A stretch of 18,769 bases of DNA from Smittium mucronatum (taxonomy: Eukaryota; Kickxellomycota; Harpellomycetes; Harpellales; Legeriomycetaceae): positions 1 to 18,769 of the forward strand of contig LSSL01002003.1 in the NCBI GenBank assembly GCA_001953115.1, written 5' to 3'. The first letter of the stretch is position 1, and each line of letters opens with the position of its first letter. A program made the translations under genes and the position numbers. Under the pieces are notes generated by a model. That model made no database searches. It was given only the letters and a program-made list of their open reading frames with translations, and was not told the DNA's origin. Of this stretch, positions 10,801 to 18,384 are shown in pieces.

Positions 10801-13800
10801 CTTATTACATTATTTCGATCTGGATGAACCGTAGCCAAATTTCCCTTTACTTTCGGTTTTGAGATGCTCATGGGATCATATGATGGGTTTTTGTTACTAT
10901 TGGTACCGGAATTTTCAAAAAAGCTGGTTTTAGCTTTGGGAACAAATTTATTGTTTTTGGGAACCTTCGAATAATCCTCATAATATGGTAAAGGTTCAAA
11001 CATCATCTTATTATCTTTCTTATTCGAAAAATGATTTTTTATGCTTTTTGACAGTGAGGAATTGCTATAGCCCTGAAACTTTGAGTCCAAATTTGGAAGA
11101 TTCATAAGTCTGCGTAATCGTTTAAAGCTGTTGATAACTTTTTTTAGGGATATTCTCTTTAATTTCCTACCTTTTATTCCAGATTTTGGGTAATAAGGTT
11201 GAATCGATTGCAAATCATGTGAGGTTTTAGAAATCTCAGGAAAGAAATGGTTGCTAGGAAAAGAGTATACCAATTTATTTTTGGGGATTGCTGAATTATT
11301 TTCTGCATTATTGTGACTTTTTTTTCTAGATTTATTAAGTCTAATTGATTTTAATGTTCTAGGAATTGGTTGATTCCACCAGTTATCAGTAGAATCTATT
11401 GAAAAATTGCCTGAACCAGAAAAAGTAGAGTGATTCTTGGAAATACTTTTCTTTGGTTTATTAGATGTACTGTAATAATCATTAGACGAGAAGTCCTTTG
11501 AGTTTCTTGAAATTTTGGCGTTGGAATTAAATTTATTAAAAAATATCTTTTTATGTGGTTTTTTAAAATAGGGATAAGGAGAAGCCTTTGAGTTTGCGTT
11601 GTTAAAAGGTTCGAGTTTTTCATAAACATTATCTATTTCAAAATCACTATCGATGGAATAAGATTTATTCCTGTTTGGTGATACTAAGTTAGGAAGATTG
11701 GAGTAAGATTCGTCAATAGAATTAAAACCATTAGAACGGTATGAATATCGACTTGTCGAGGAAATAGTTGAACGAGCAATTGGTAAAATTTCAGTGACAG
11801 GGTTGGTTTTTTCTATGGATGAAGACTTATCCCCATAATTGAAAGAAATTGCTTTGGTACCTGTTTCAGGTTTGTTAGTTGATAATTGCTGAGTGCTCCC
11901 ATTAGATAATTTAAATTTTTTTGCGCTACTTTGGTTATCTGATGTTGAAGGTGATCCAAAATCGTAAATCGAAGAAGAACCAAAACTGGTGCTTGTATTA
12001 TGTTTATTCGAGCTAGATTTGGAATTATTATCTGATTTAGGAATTATTCTATTTCCCTGACCAAAACATAAAAAATTAGAAAAAATTTAAAATATCGATT
12101 TATCTTAATGTTGAAAAAAGACTTACTTACATTACTGTTGAAATAGGAATATTGTGAATCTGTGAAAACCCCCTTATTGGAAATTATAGGACTGTTTCCT
12201 AGCATAATTAGGCTATCCCTAACTGGCTTCTCATTATACAGCTTTTCGTTTGCTGATGTCATAGCAAGCAATTCTCTTTGAGCTCTCCTGACCAGGCGGT
12301 ACCTCCATATCTGCCTAGTTCTACTGGAAGATTCCCAATCAGATAATGGCGACATATTAGGATCAAAGGCATCGGATGACGAAGCATTGACTATGTATTT
12401 TAGCATGTCAGTTGTGTTTGCCATTATTTGTGCATTAAATCCGAGCGGAGGTCTTTGAAAAAGAGATCTTTTCGACCATTTTTTGAGTTCCGAAATTGGG
12501 GTGATTCCTATATCTAAATAAGGGCTGTTGAGAACATCGATCTCATTTCGAATACTAGTTGAATTATGAGCTGAGATAGATCGTTGGGCATCATCAGATT
12601 GACTGGGCGGGGAATCTCCACTATTTAAGTTTATCAAATCAGATTGTTTAAAACTTTTTTTAGTGGTATTATTGTAGATTAGCTTCTTCGTTTTCGGATC
12701 TAATGTTTGATTTTGTGATTTTGAGGAAGTAATTTCCGAATATTTTTGAGGGATAGGATTCTTTCCTAAATTCTCAATTTTACTATTACTATCGAGATCA
12801 TCTTTTTGAGATAAAGCTGATTTATCCGATACTTTAGCTTTTTCAAAGTTGTCACTAGGAGCATTGGTTTTATGGGATTTTAAAGTAATTGGGACATGAT
12901 CGATCGATGGTTGGGAAGTTTTATTTGGAGAATTTAAGTTTGAAGTTTGAGAAAATCCACGTGTATCATATGAAGAATCACGAATAGGACTGGGTCGATC
13001 TTCAAGAGTTGTTTCAACCCACATTTCAATATTATCAGGATATTTAAGTAATGGGCTTTTTATAACTCGGAGGTCCACAGGCTCTATGCCAATTGCTGGA
13101 TAAAATGGACTATTAACGTATGGCGAAGTGTCTGCCAGAACTTTTGAGATACTGTCAGTTGTAACGCTTTCAATTATTGACGGAGGCTGATCCTTATATG
13201 AACCTATCTCATTTTTGCTATCTGTGTAATCATAATTGGTTAATGCGTGATGTTGAATCGAAATATTGGCTTTTTTATTCAACTTGTTTATGCTTTTAGA
13301 GGCATTTTCAGAATCTGAATGCTTATAGGAAACATCTGAAGTATCGCGGCCACCCAATTTAGCATGTGGGATTTCATTTTCCGAATCAAGCATCTTTTGG
13401 TTATTATTAATAGATTCCGAGTTGTTTTTTATAAAGCTTTGAGGTCCCTTATCAATGCTAAAATCACTATGAATTTGGCTGACATTGCAAGAATTTATTT
13501 GACCATCAACTTTGTCAGTTCCGGCTTTTATAAAATTATTTTCCACGTGAAGGTTTTGAATATTAGAAAAATCATTATTTTTTTCTAATAAAAATTGACC
13601 CTCGTCAAGGGGTGGGTGTAAAATCTTCTCTGAAACTACTTGTCTGTCTATTGAATCCGATTTCGATTTTTTTGTCTCTTCTAGAGACTGCCCCGTGATA
13701 CCAATTATCTCGTCACTGGTAGATGATGGTTTAGAAGATGAATTCTTGTTTGCCCGCTCATCATTGCTGAGAGACTTAGAAGATTGCGACCCAGATGATT

Positions 13801-15694
13801 TGGATATATTCGATTCAATGATTCCACGAGTTTTTGAAACTACTTGAGATTTGATAGATTTTTTAGATTTACTATTGCTTCTTTTCAGTACTTGGGATTG
13901 TGTTTTCAGCTGAGTTTGGGTAGCGATATTTTTTTCCCAATTCTCGCTAGTATCTTTGACATTGACTGCTATTATAGGGATATTGATTTTTGAATTTTGG
14001 GATTTTTCATCAGTTTTCTTTCTTGAAGAAGAGCCATGCTTGATGAAGTTTGAGTTTTTTTTTGAAGAAAGGTGATCGGAGTGACTACCAGATGAATATG
14101 CAACATTAGATGGTTTTGAAGGTTCAATTTTATTACAATTAAAAATATCTTCAGGTGCGGTAGATTTTTGCAGGATAAAATCGGAGCTGCGTCTGGTTTC
14201 TTCTATTGAAATTGGGTTTAATATTCTATGCGATTTGCGAGAAGAAGCTTTGGATCTATTTTTAGAAGATCTTGTGGAAGCTAAAGATGATGTAGTTGAT
14301 GATATATTGCTTTTTTGAATATCAATTTGTTTTAAAAATATTTTTTGGGAACTTAATCTAGACACAGCATCGTCTAATTTAGGATGTGAGTTGTTTTCTA
14401 GGGTGGGATGAATGGGCTGAGATTCTTTTTGGTTTGAGGCTGGAGATGGTATAGGGGGGTCATGAATTTGGCTGAAGGAAGATTTGAAAGAATCGGATGA
14501 GCTACTTGATTGTGGGTACGCTTGCGTAGTAACATTGTGAAGTATTTTAGATGGTGGATATTCTTGATTCCCGGGATTAGAGCCACTTGATGAATGGTTT
14601 TTTTCGATATTTTTGCCCAGTTCAGATTCATTAGAGACTATTTTAATGGATTTGCTTTGCTCGAAATTTTGGCTAATGAAATTTGGTTGTTGCTCAAAAA
14701 AAGTAGGATGGATAATATCAACATTATTTTTAACACCAGTTAACATTTTGTCTGATATCTGACTGGGAGCAGGGTCTATGTTTGATTTATCGGTGTTTTG
14801 AGAGTATTTGTTATTATCTACTGTGGTATTTGAGCCTGGAGCTCCATCACTCAATCTTTTGCGTGCAGGAATATATGGCAATGGCTTATAACTTTTTCCA
14901 GAAATTATATTTATTGGATTAGACTTGGATTTAGAGTGGCGAAGAAATTGATTATTTTCATTAGAGGATCGATAATTTTCAATTTTAGAGCTGCCTGATT
15001 CGCCAAAAATCCGTGGTCCAGAAATAATGGTGTCTTTATTGACTGGTCTAGAGTATTGGACTTTTGATATAGAAGAAGATTTAACAGAAGAGATTATCTC
15101 ATTCTGAGGAGTTTGCATTTTAAGGGGTTTTATTGGAGGATTTAGAGATTTTGTTTGATTTTGACTATAACTAGACCTTTGTGGAAAATAAGCTAGATTG
15201 GAATCTGGCAAGAGCCTTGAACCTGCGCTTGGAACTGAGGACACAGAAGAAAAATATTGGCTATTAACTTTGAAAATCCCTAACTCAGCCAACTGACCAG
15301 TACTAGCAGTATTCTGAGTACTCCGAGCACTATTGAAGCTCTTGGTGGACGATTTGTAAGTTTCAGAAAATTTATCTGAATTAGTGTCAGGGCCTGGAGC
15401 TTTGGAAACTTGGTTTCCTAGCAAATAACTAATATATTCACTTTGGTTAGAATTTTCTTGGTTATTAATTAAGACAGAATTGGATATTTCATTTTGAGTT
15501 GAATTTGAGTATTGAGGGAGCCCGGCTAGATTTGGATCAAGGTCTTTTATTCTTGAATCTTCCAGAACAGAATTTATTAGGACAAAAGGCCTATTTTTTT
15601 CATTGTAAATTCGTTTTTTTTTTGGATCTGAATCTTGAAAATTTATCCTAACTTTATCTTTACTTCTTGGTACATCAGAATTGTTGTTGGACAT
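1161..15694 (-). CDS. Giant protein of about 4,819 residues with disordered N-terminus, multi-pass membrane module and uncharacterised C-terminal region
   Basis: One gene on the minus strand. Exon 1 is 15694-12131 and exon 2 is 12056-1161, joined by a phase-0 GTAAGT...CAG intron. The 261 codons between the intron and the long open frame starting near 11273 are open in the same frame, so everything belongs together. The start is the ATG at 15694: upstream the frame runs to a stop near 15760 without another ATG. Residues 1 to about 2,600 are rich in Ser, Asn, Pro, Lys and Gln and almost free of Cys, as in intrinsically disordered proteins, with no signal peptide. A lone hydrophobic segment lies near 2605-2626, and about nine more lie between 2938 and 3590. 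The last 1,200 residues are normal in composition and look folded. I do not recognise the protein as a named family. A membrane-bound scaffold or sensor is inferred. Coding status is very secure from more than 14 kb of open frame; function is unknown. Confidence 0.9.
4855..6820 (-). other. Multi-pass membrane module of the giant protein (about nine segments, residues 2938-3590)
   Basis: Hydrophobic segments by approximate residue: 2938-2959 (SQILVLIIGPIGIHYF), 2979-3004, 3009-3031 (SYLLIVFSSLSFLLIIYWII), 3234-3258 (FYLMYILYLPTLKLCFELI), 3304-3323 (FILFFLSFFTIVVTGIYFP), 3448-3463, 3491-3509 (FRQFLLLFLSYLFIHTFY), 3533-3548 and 3563-3590. The layout recalls the multi-pass region of large surface proteins of fungi and protists: a YxP...L.E.. 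segment followed by a 'C(Y/W)' pair, a segment ending in P, a loop with an acidic residue before the next helix, and a helix followed by 'RPY'. This resemblance is from memory of the general pattern and is not an alignment, so no family name is given. Confidence 0.55.
7747..7813 (-). other. First hydrophobic segment of the giant protein (about residues 2605-2626)
   Basis: The segment LGKLLLGGLVILTLYIFNKI is long enough to cross a membrane and is followed by the basic stretch KSKERPLK. A weaker Gly/Ala/Leu-rich hydrophobic stretch (LAPAATLLGLLGASGLL, about residues 2543-2561) precedes it. About 310 residues separate it from the main membrane cluster, so it may be a separate anchor. Topology cannot be fixed from the flanking charges, because Lys occurs on both sides. 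Confidence 0.6.
7830..15694 (-). other. Low-complexity, probably disordered N-terminal part of the giant protein (about residues 1-2,590)
   Basis: Sub-region of the giant gene. Composition is dominated by Ser, Asn, Lys, Pro and Gln; exon 1 has only about two Cys in 1,188 residues. An Asn-rich run near 8100-8300 includes TNNNNNA. Small islands with more hydrophobic and aromatic residues interrupt it, mainly residues 858-902 and 1057-1155, the latter containing an Arg-rich amphipathic stretch (WRYRLVRRAQRELLAM). Two proline motifs fit class I SH3 ligands: KPLPYIP at residues 270-276 and KPLPDFP at 1779-1785. The first runs on into PYIPAR, which also fits class II. Binding is inference. Numerous Ser-Pro sites would allow phosphorylation. 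Confidence 0.7.
12057..12130 (-). other. Intron of the giant gene (74 bases, phase 0)
   Basis: The donor reads AAT|GTAAGTAAGT and the acceptor TTTTGGTCAG|GGA. A CTAAT branch-like site stands about 25 bases before the acceptor, inside a T-rich tract. Splicing joins Asn1188 to Gly1189 and merges the two long frames. If the intron is kept, translation goes 28 codons further and stops at 12044. Confidence 0.85.
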
Positions 15695-15818
15695 CTTTTT
15701 GGGTCTAAGCAACGAGAAATGAAACTCGAATAGAACTTTCTCAGATTGAGGGTAAATATATTATGATTTAACCAACATAATCTTGGAAACTTCAAGCTGT
15801 TATAAAAGGATTGCATTA

Positions 15819-15959
15819 CTAAAACTGTATCCTTCCCAAATGATTACTCTGGGACATCCATTGCAAAGTTGACTTTTTTAAATTCGTGTAACTCAAATTA
15901 TTTTCTACACCCAATCTCTTCGAAATCTTTATAGCCTCATAGTTGCTGCCATATAATTT
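15819..15959 (-). pseudogene. Possible decayed coding fragment of unknown origin
   Basis: A 46-codon open stretch on the minus strand that reads like real protein (containing YEAIKISKRLGVENNLSY and LKKSTLQWM). It begins straight after a TGA at 15962-15960 and ends at TAG 15821-15819. There is no ATG at its start. Just upstream, other frames give further short protein-like pieces (EGKKRWYEEYVANILKFSY near 16055-16000), as expected from a frame-shifted relic. In such AT-rich DNA a chance open frame of this length is possible. Confidence 0.25.
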
Positions 15960-16231
15960 TCATTTTTCGCAATTAAATTGAACCACTAGAATAACTGAAT
16001 TTGAGTATATTTGCTACATATTCCTCATACCATCTTTTTTTGCCTTCCATTCCAACCTGATAGACGCATATTTCTGTTAAATGCCACTAATTCTATTATG
16101 GTTCTTTTACCTTGAGAAAAACATATTATTCCACGTTATAATTCCTATTTAGGAAAATGCATAATGAAAAAAAATAGCACATTTTTATTTGCAGGCTTTA
16201 TTGAGTGTAAAATATGCTGTGTGCTTGATCT

Positions 16232-16258
16232 ATTGGTCCAATACAATATTGGGCCAAT
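16232..16258. promoter_or_regulatory. Paired ATTGG-N-CCAAT dyads (four CCAAT boxes)
   Basis: ATTGG-T-CCAAT at 16232-16242 is followed by ATTGG-G-CCAAT at 16248-16258, 16 bases start to start. Each dyad holds CCAAT on both strands, so four CCAAT boxes fall within 27 bases, about 540-560 bases upstream of the giant gene's ATG. CCAAT is the core bound by the HAP/NF-Y complex in fungi. Use as a promoter element is inference. Confidence 0.4.
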
Positions 16259-16335
16259 TCTTTTCATTCAGTCCAAGAAATCTAAAAACTATGTAGATTT
16301 TTTATAAATTGCTTCAATGTTTACGATAAACCAAA

Positions 16336-16347
16336 TTAACCAATAAA
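16336..16347 (+). repeat. 12-mer TTAACCAATAAA, copy 1
   Basis: Identical to 16465-16476 and also contains a CCAAT core. With the dyads at 16232-16258 it makes the interval unusually rich in CCAAT. Confidence 0.4.
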
Positions 16348-16388
16348 TCGCGTCGAATTACAATCGTTATTTTGATTAAAAATTCCTT

Positions 16389-16407
16389 GGTAATAACATT
16401 TATTACC
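16389..16407. other. Perfect 8-bp hairpin GGTAATAA-CAT-TTATTACC
   Basis: Eight-base inverted repeat with a 3-base loop; with one bulged C the stem extends to 16387-16410 (TTGG against CCCAA). It lies about 320 bases past the dehydrogenase stop, so it would be in that gene's 3' untranslated region or just beyond. The stem is AT-rich and no T-run follows. Confidence 0.35.
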
Positions 16408-16464
16408 CAAAAACTCCTATAATTGATATCAGTATCTTTATTAATCCAATCCAGAAAGGAATAT

Positions 16465-16476
16465 TTAACCAATAAA
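16465..16476 (+). repeat. 12-mer TTAACCAATAAA, copy 2
   Basis: Exact second copy of 16336-16347. Another CCAAT lies just left, at 16446-16450. Confidence 0.4.
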
Positions 16477-16725
16477 AACCCATTTCGCTAAAAATCTCAA
16501 TGTACCACTATATCACATGGTTTTCAATAGTTAATCTGAGTAAACAAAAACCCCTGAGATCACATTTTCAGAAGAGTAGTTTCCAAAGATATTTAGTAAA
16601 GGATAATAAGAAATGGAAGTAAAAATTAAAAACAATAGTTAGATTCATTACTCGAATATCAAAGTAAGGATGTTTAAAGATAAATTCAGTTAATAAAAGC
16701 CAGTTAAGCAAACTTAAAAATTCTA

Positions 16726-17949
16726 CTACGCCTTGCGAAGAGTGGCTGAAGCTTGACCATTAGGAAAAACAGTCATGGCTGAAATCTCAACATGAGTAGG
16801 TCTGGATGTGGCAAAAAGTACTAGTTCGGCTATGTCTTGAGGGGTCAACGGATCAATGCCTCTATAAACATTTTTAGCCTTCTCAACGTCTCCACGGAAT
16901 CTCACAACTGAGAATTCTGTTTCTACCATCCCGGGGTCAATTTCAACCACCCTTACCTTTGAGTCTACAAGCTCGGCTCGTAAAGACTGAGTTATTGCTC
17001 TAACTGCATGCTTAGAAGCGCAGTATATAGATCCATTTTTATATGGCTCGAGTCCTAACAGCAATAACAAATGATTTCGATTTGTGATAAGCTTTGAGCA
17101 GTAATTAAAGATTTTTCAAAACAAAGTAAAACAATAGCAAGAGAATTATATGAAGCTTTAACCTGCTATTGAACCTATATTAACAATGTGTCCATTTGTG
17201 GATTGAAGAGTAGGGAGAAATAATTGAGTACAATAAACCAAGCCTTTAACGTTAGTGTCCAGCATTGTGTCCATATCTTCGGAAGATATTTGCTCTAATG
17301 GTTCTAAACCAACAACTAACCCTGCATTGTTCAATAAAATATCTACCGACTTTAAATCATTCGGCAAAGAATTGATAGTGGATTCTATTTCCGATTTATT
17401 TCGTACATCCATCGTTGCGAAATGAACCTTTGACTCTGGAAATTTTTTTGATATTTCTTGTGTGATCTCTTCTAATCTGCCTTGCCTTCTTCCTGTAATA
17501 ATCTAAGTCGATCAAATAGATTTTTTTTATTTTCTTTCTTTAAGTACTTTAATCCAGTTTCGTAAGAAAGAGATGCTGTTGAATTTTAAAGAAAACACCC
17601 CATTTATGGGATTTTTATTCAATATGCAAAATAGCTTGTTACAATGTTGGCCCCGGCTGCAGCGAAATTCCAAGCACAAGCTCTTCCAATTCCAGATGTG
17701 GCTCCCGTTCTGTAAAGAAAATGGTATGCTTTTTGAAAAGAGTGCAATTATGGGCAGGCGCCCAAAAGCTTCCCGAATTAATACCAAAATTATTTAAATC
17801 AATCCTTACATGAAAACCGTCTTATGTCTCAATCTAGAGTAGGGACTGAAAACCTGATCGTATTCGGTATGGAAGCATCTAGTTCTAATGGCATTCTTGC
17901 CATCTATGAGAAATGAACTTTTCCCAATACTCTTAATCAATCCAAACAT
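16726..17949 (-). CDS. Short-chain dehydrogenase/reductase, YMR226C (3-hydroxy acid dehydrogenase)-like, 291 residues in four exons
   Basis: Exons on the minus strand: 17949-17810, 17709-17643, 17502-17163 and 17054-16726 (140+67+340+329 = 876 bases, 291 codons plus TAG). All three junctions are GT-AG and keep the frame. The product is a classical Rossmann-fold oxidoreductase. The cofactor motif TGATSGIG is at 48-55, the NNAG motif at 127-130, catalytic Asn153 (DTNV), Ser180 (NIGSIAG), Tyr193 and Lys197 (YCASK). Arg74 and Arg75 after the second strand (ITGRR) favour NADP(H) over NAD(H). The C-terminal half (PGMVETEFS, AKNVYRGIDPLTPQDIAELV) follows the yeast NADP-dependent serine/3-hydroxy acid dehydrogenase YMR226C and bacterial YdfG. 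Those enzymes oxidise short 3-hydroxy acids such as serine; exact substrates here are not known. Residues 1-42 precede the fold and look like a mitochondrial presequence (basic, with RCFHT at 24-28). All key residues are present, so it should be active. Confidence 0.93.
17055..17162 (-). other. Dehydrogenase intron 3 (108 bases)
   Basis: Donor GCAG|GTTAAAG, acceptor CTGTTAG|GACTC. It splits the codon of Gly183 after its first base and joins SIAG to LEPYKNG. The donor GTTAAA is weaker than the other two, but the join restores the run from the catalytic Ser to YxxxK. Confidence 0.85.
17503..17642 (-). other. Dehydrogenase intron 2 (140 bases)
   Basis: Donor AACATT|GTAACAAG, acceptor CGACTTAG|ATTATT, phase 0. 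Splicing gives AAGANIIITGRR, the expected second strand of the Rossmann fold. Short open frames crossing this intron on either strand are chance. Confidence 0.85.
17710..17809 (-). other. Dehydrogenase intron 1 (100 bases)
   Basis: Donor TTCAT|GTAAGGATT, acceptor TTTCTTTACAG|AACGGG with a good pyrimidine tract. It splits the codon of Ile47 after two bases and joins KTVF to ITGATSGIG, rebuilding the cofactor-binding motif. Confidence 0.88.
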
Positions 17950-18384
17950 GGCTTTATATTTTTTGCTGCTATTTTATTATTCTTATTAAAGATGAGTTTT
18001 ATCCTCTCAAAATTATATTGTGTATATTAAACTGGTGGAACAAATGGTAAATCTATTTAATTACTAGATTCGAAATTTTGTAACCGAAATGAAAATTCCC
18101 CCCGAAATTTTAATTGGTATAATATGTGGCATCATGTTTTTTTCGTCAAGAAACCCCGTGCAATTTTCGAATTCGGGCGTTCCATGATTTTTTATCTAAT
18201 TATGGGTATTTTCTTAGACAGAAATACATTTTATGGTTGACGGAAATAAGGTGATAATTTTCATAGTATATATATATATTTTTTTTTTTGTATCACGGAA
18301 TTTTATTGTAAGATAACGTCATTAAAAACTATACTAAAAAAATTTGAAAAAAAGAAAAAGACATATAGAAAAGACTATTATCCT
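17950..18384 (-). promoter_or_regulatory. Upstream region of the dehydrogenase gene
   Basis: AT-rich, gene-free. On the minus strand a CCAAT box lies at 18116-18112, about 165 bases before the ATG; no clear TATA box can be singled out in such AT-rich DNA. The bases before the ATG read AAAGCC|ATG. The region ends at the composition jump near 18385. Confidence 0.4.
18267..18289. repeat. TA microsatellite followed by an 11-base T run
   Basis: Six TA units at 18267-18278, then eleven T at 18279-18289. On the minus strand this is an A run followed by TA repeats, so it could mark the worn 3' tail of a minus-strand retroelement lying to the right, or be simple slippage sequence. Confidence 0.6.

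Larger units (their letters stand above)
15695..16725. other. Intergenic region between the dehydrogenase and the giant gene
   Basis: About 1 kb, AT-rich. It should contain the 3' untranslated region of the dehydrogenase on the right and the promoter and 5' leader of the giant gene on the left, since both genes run on the minus strand. Sites within it are listed separately. No intact gene was found. A minus-strand AATAAA, a possible polyadenylation signal for the dehydrogenase, lies at 16442-16437, about 285 bases after its stop. Confidence 0.6.

Noticed and set aside
11274..12056. Separate small gene or spacer between two large genes, including the 77-codon frame at 11396-11629
   Set aside because: The whole interval is open in the frame of the downstream exon, with the same Ser/Asn-rich composition. 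The 77-codon frame is an off-frame shadow.
12131..15712. Start of the giant gene at the TTG at 15712
   Set aside because: Six codons downstream lies an ATG (15694), the first in frame after the upstream stop. A TTG start is not expected in a eukaryotic nuclear gene.
17527..17797. Overlapping plus and minus open frames of 74-86 codons in the dehydrogenase gene
   Set aside because: They run through introns 1 and 2 and the second exon in the wrong frame; the spliced model explains the region fully.
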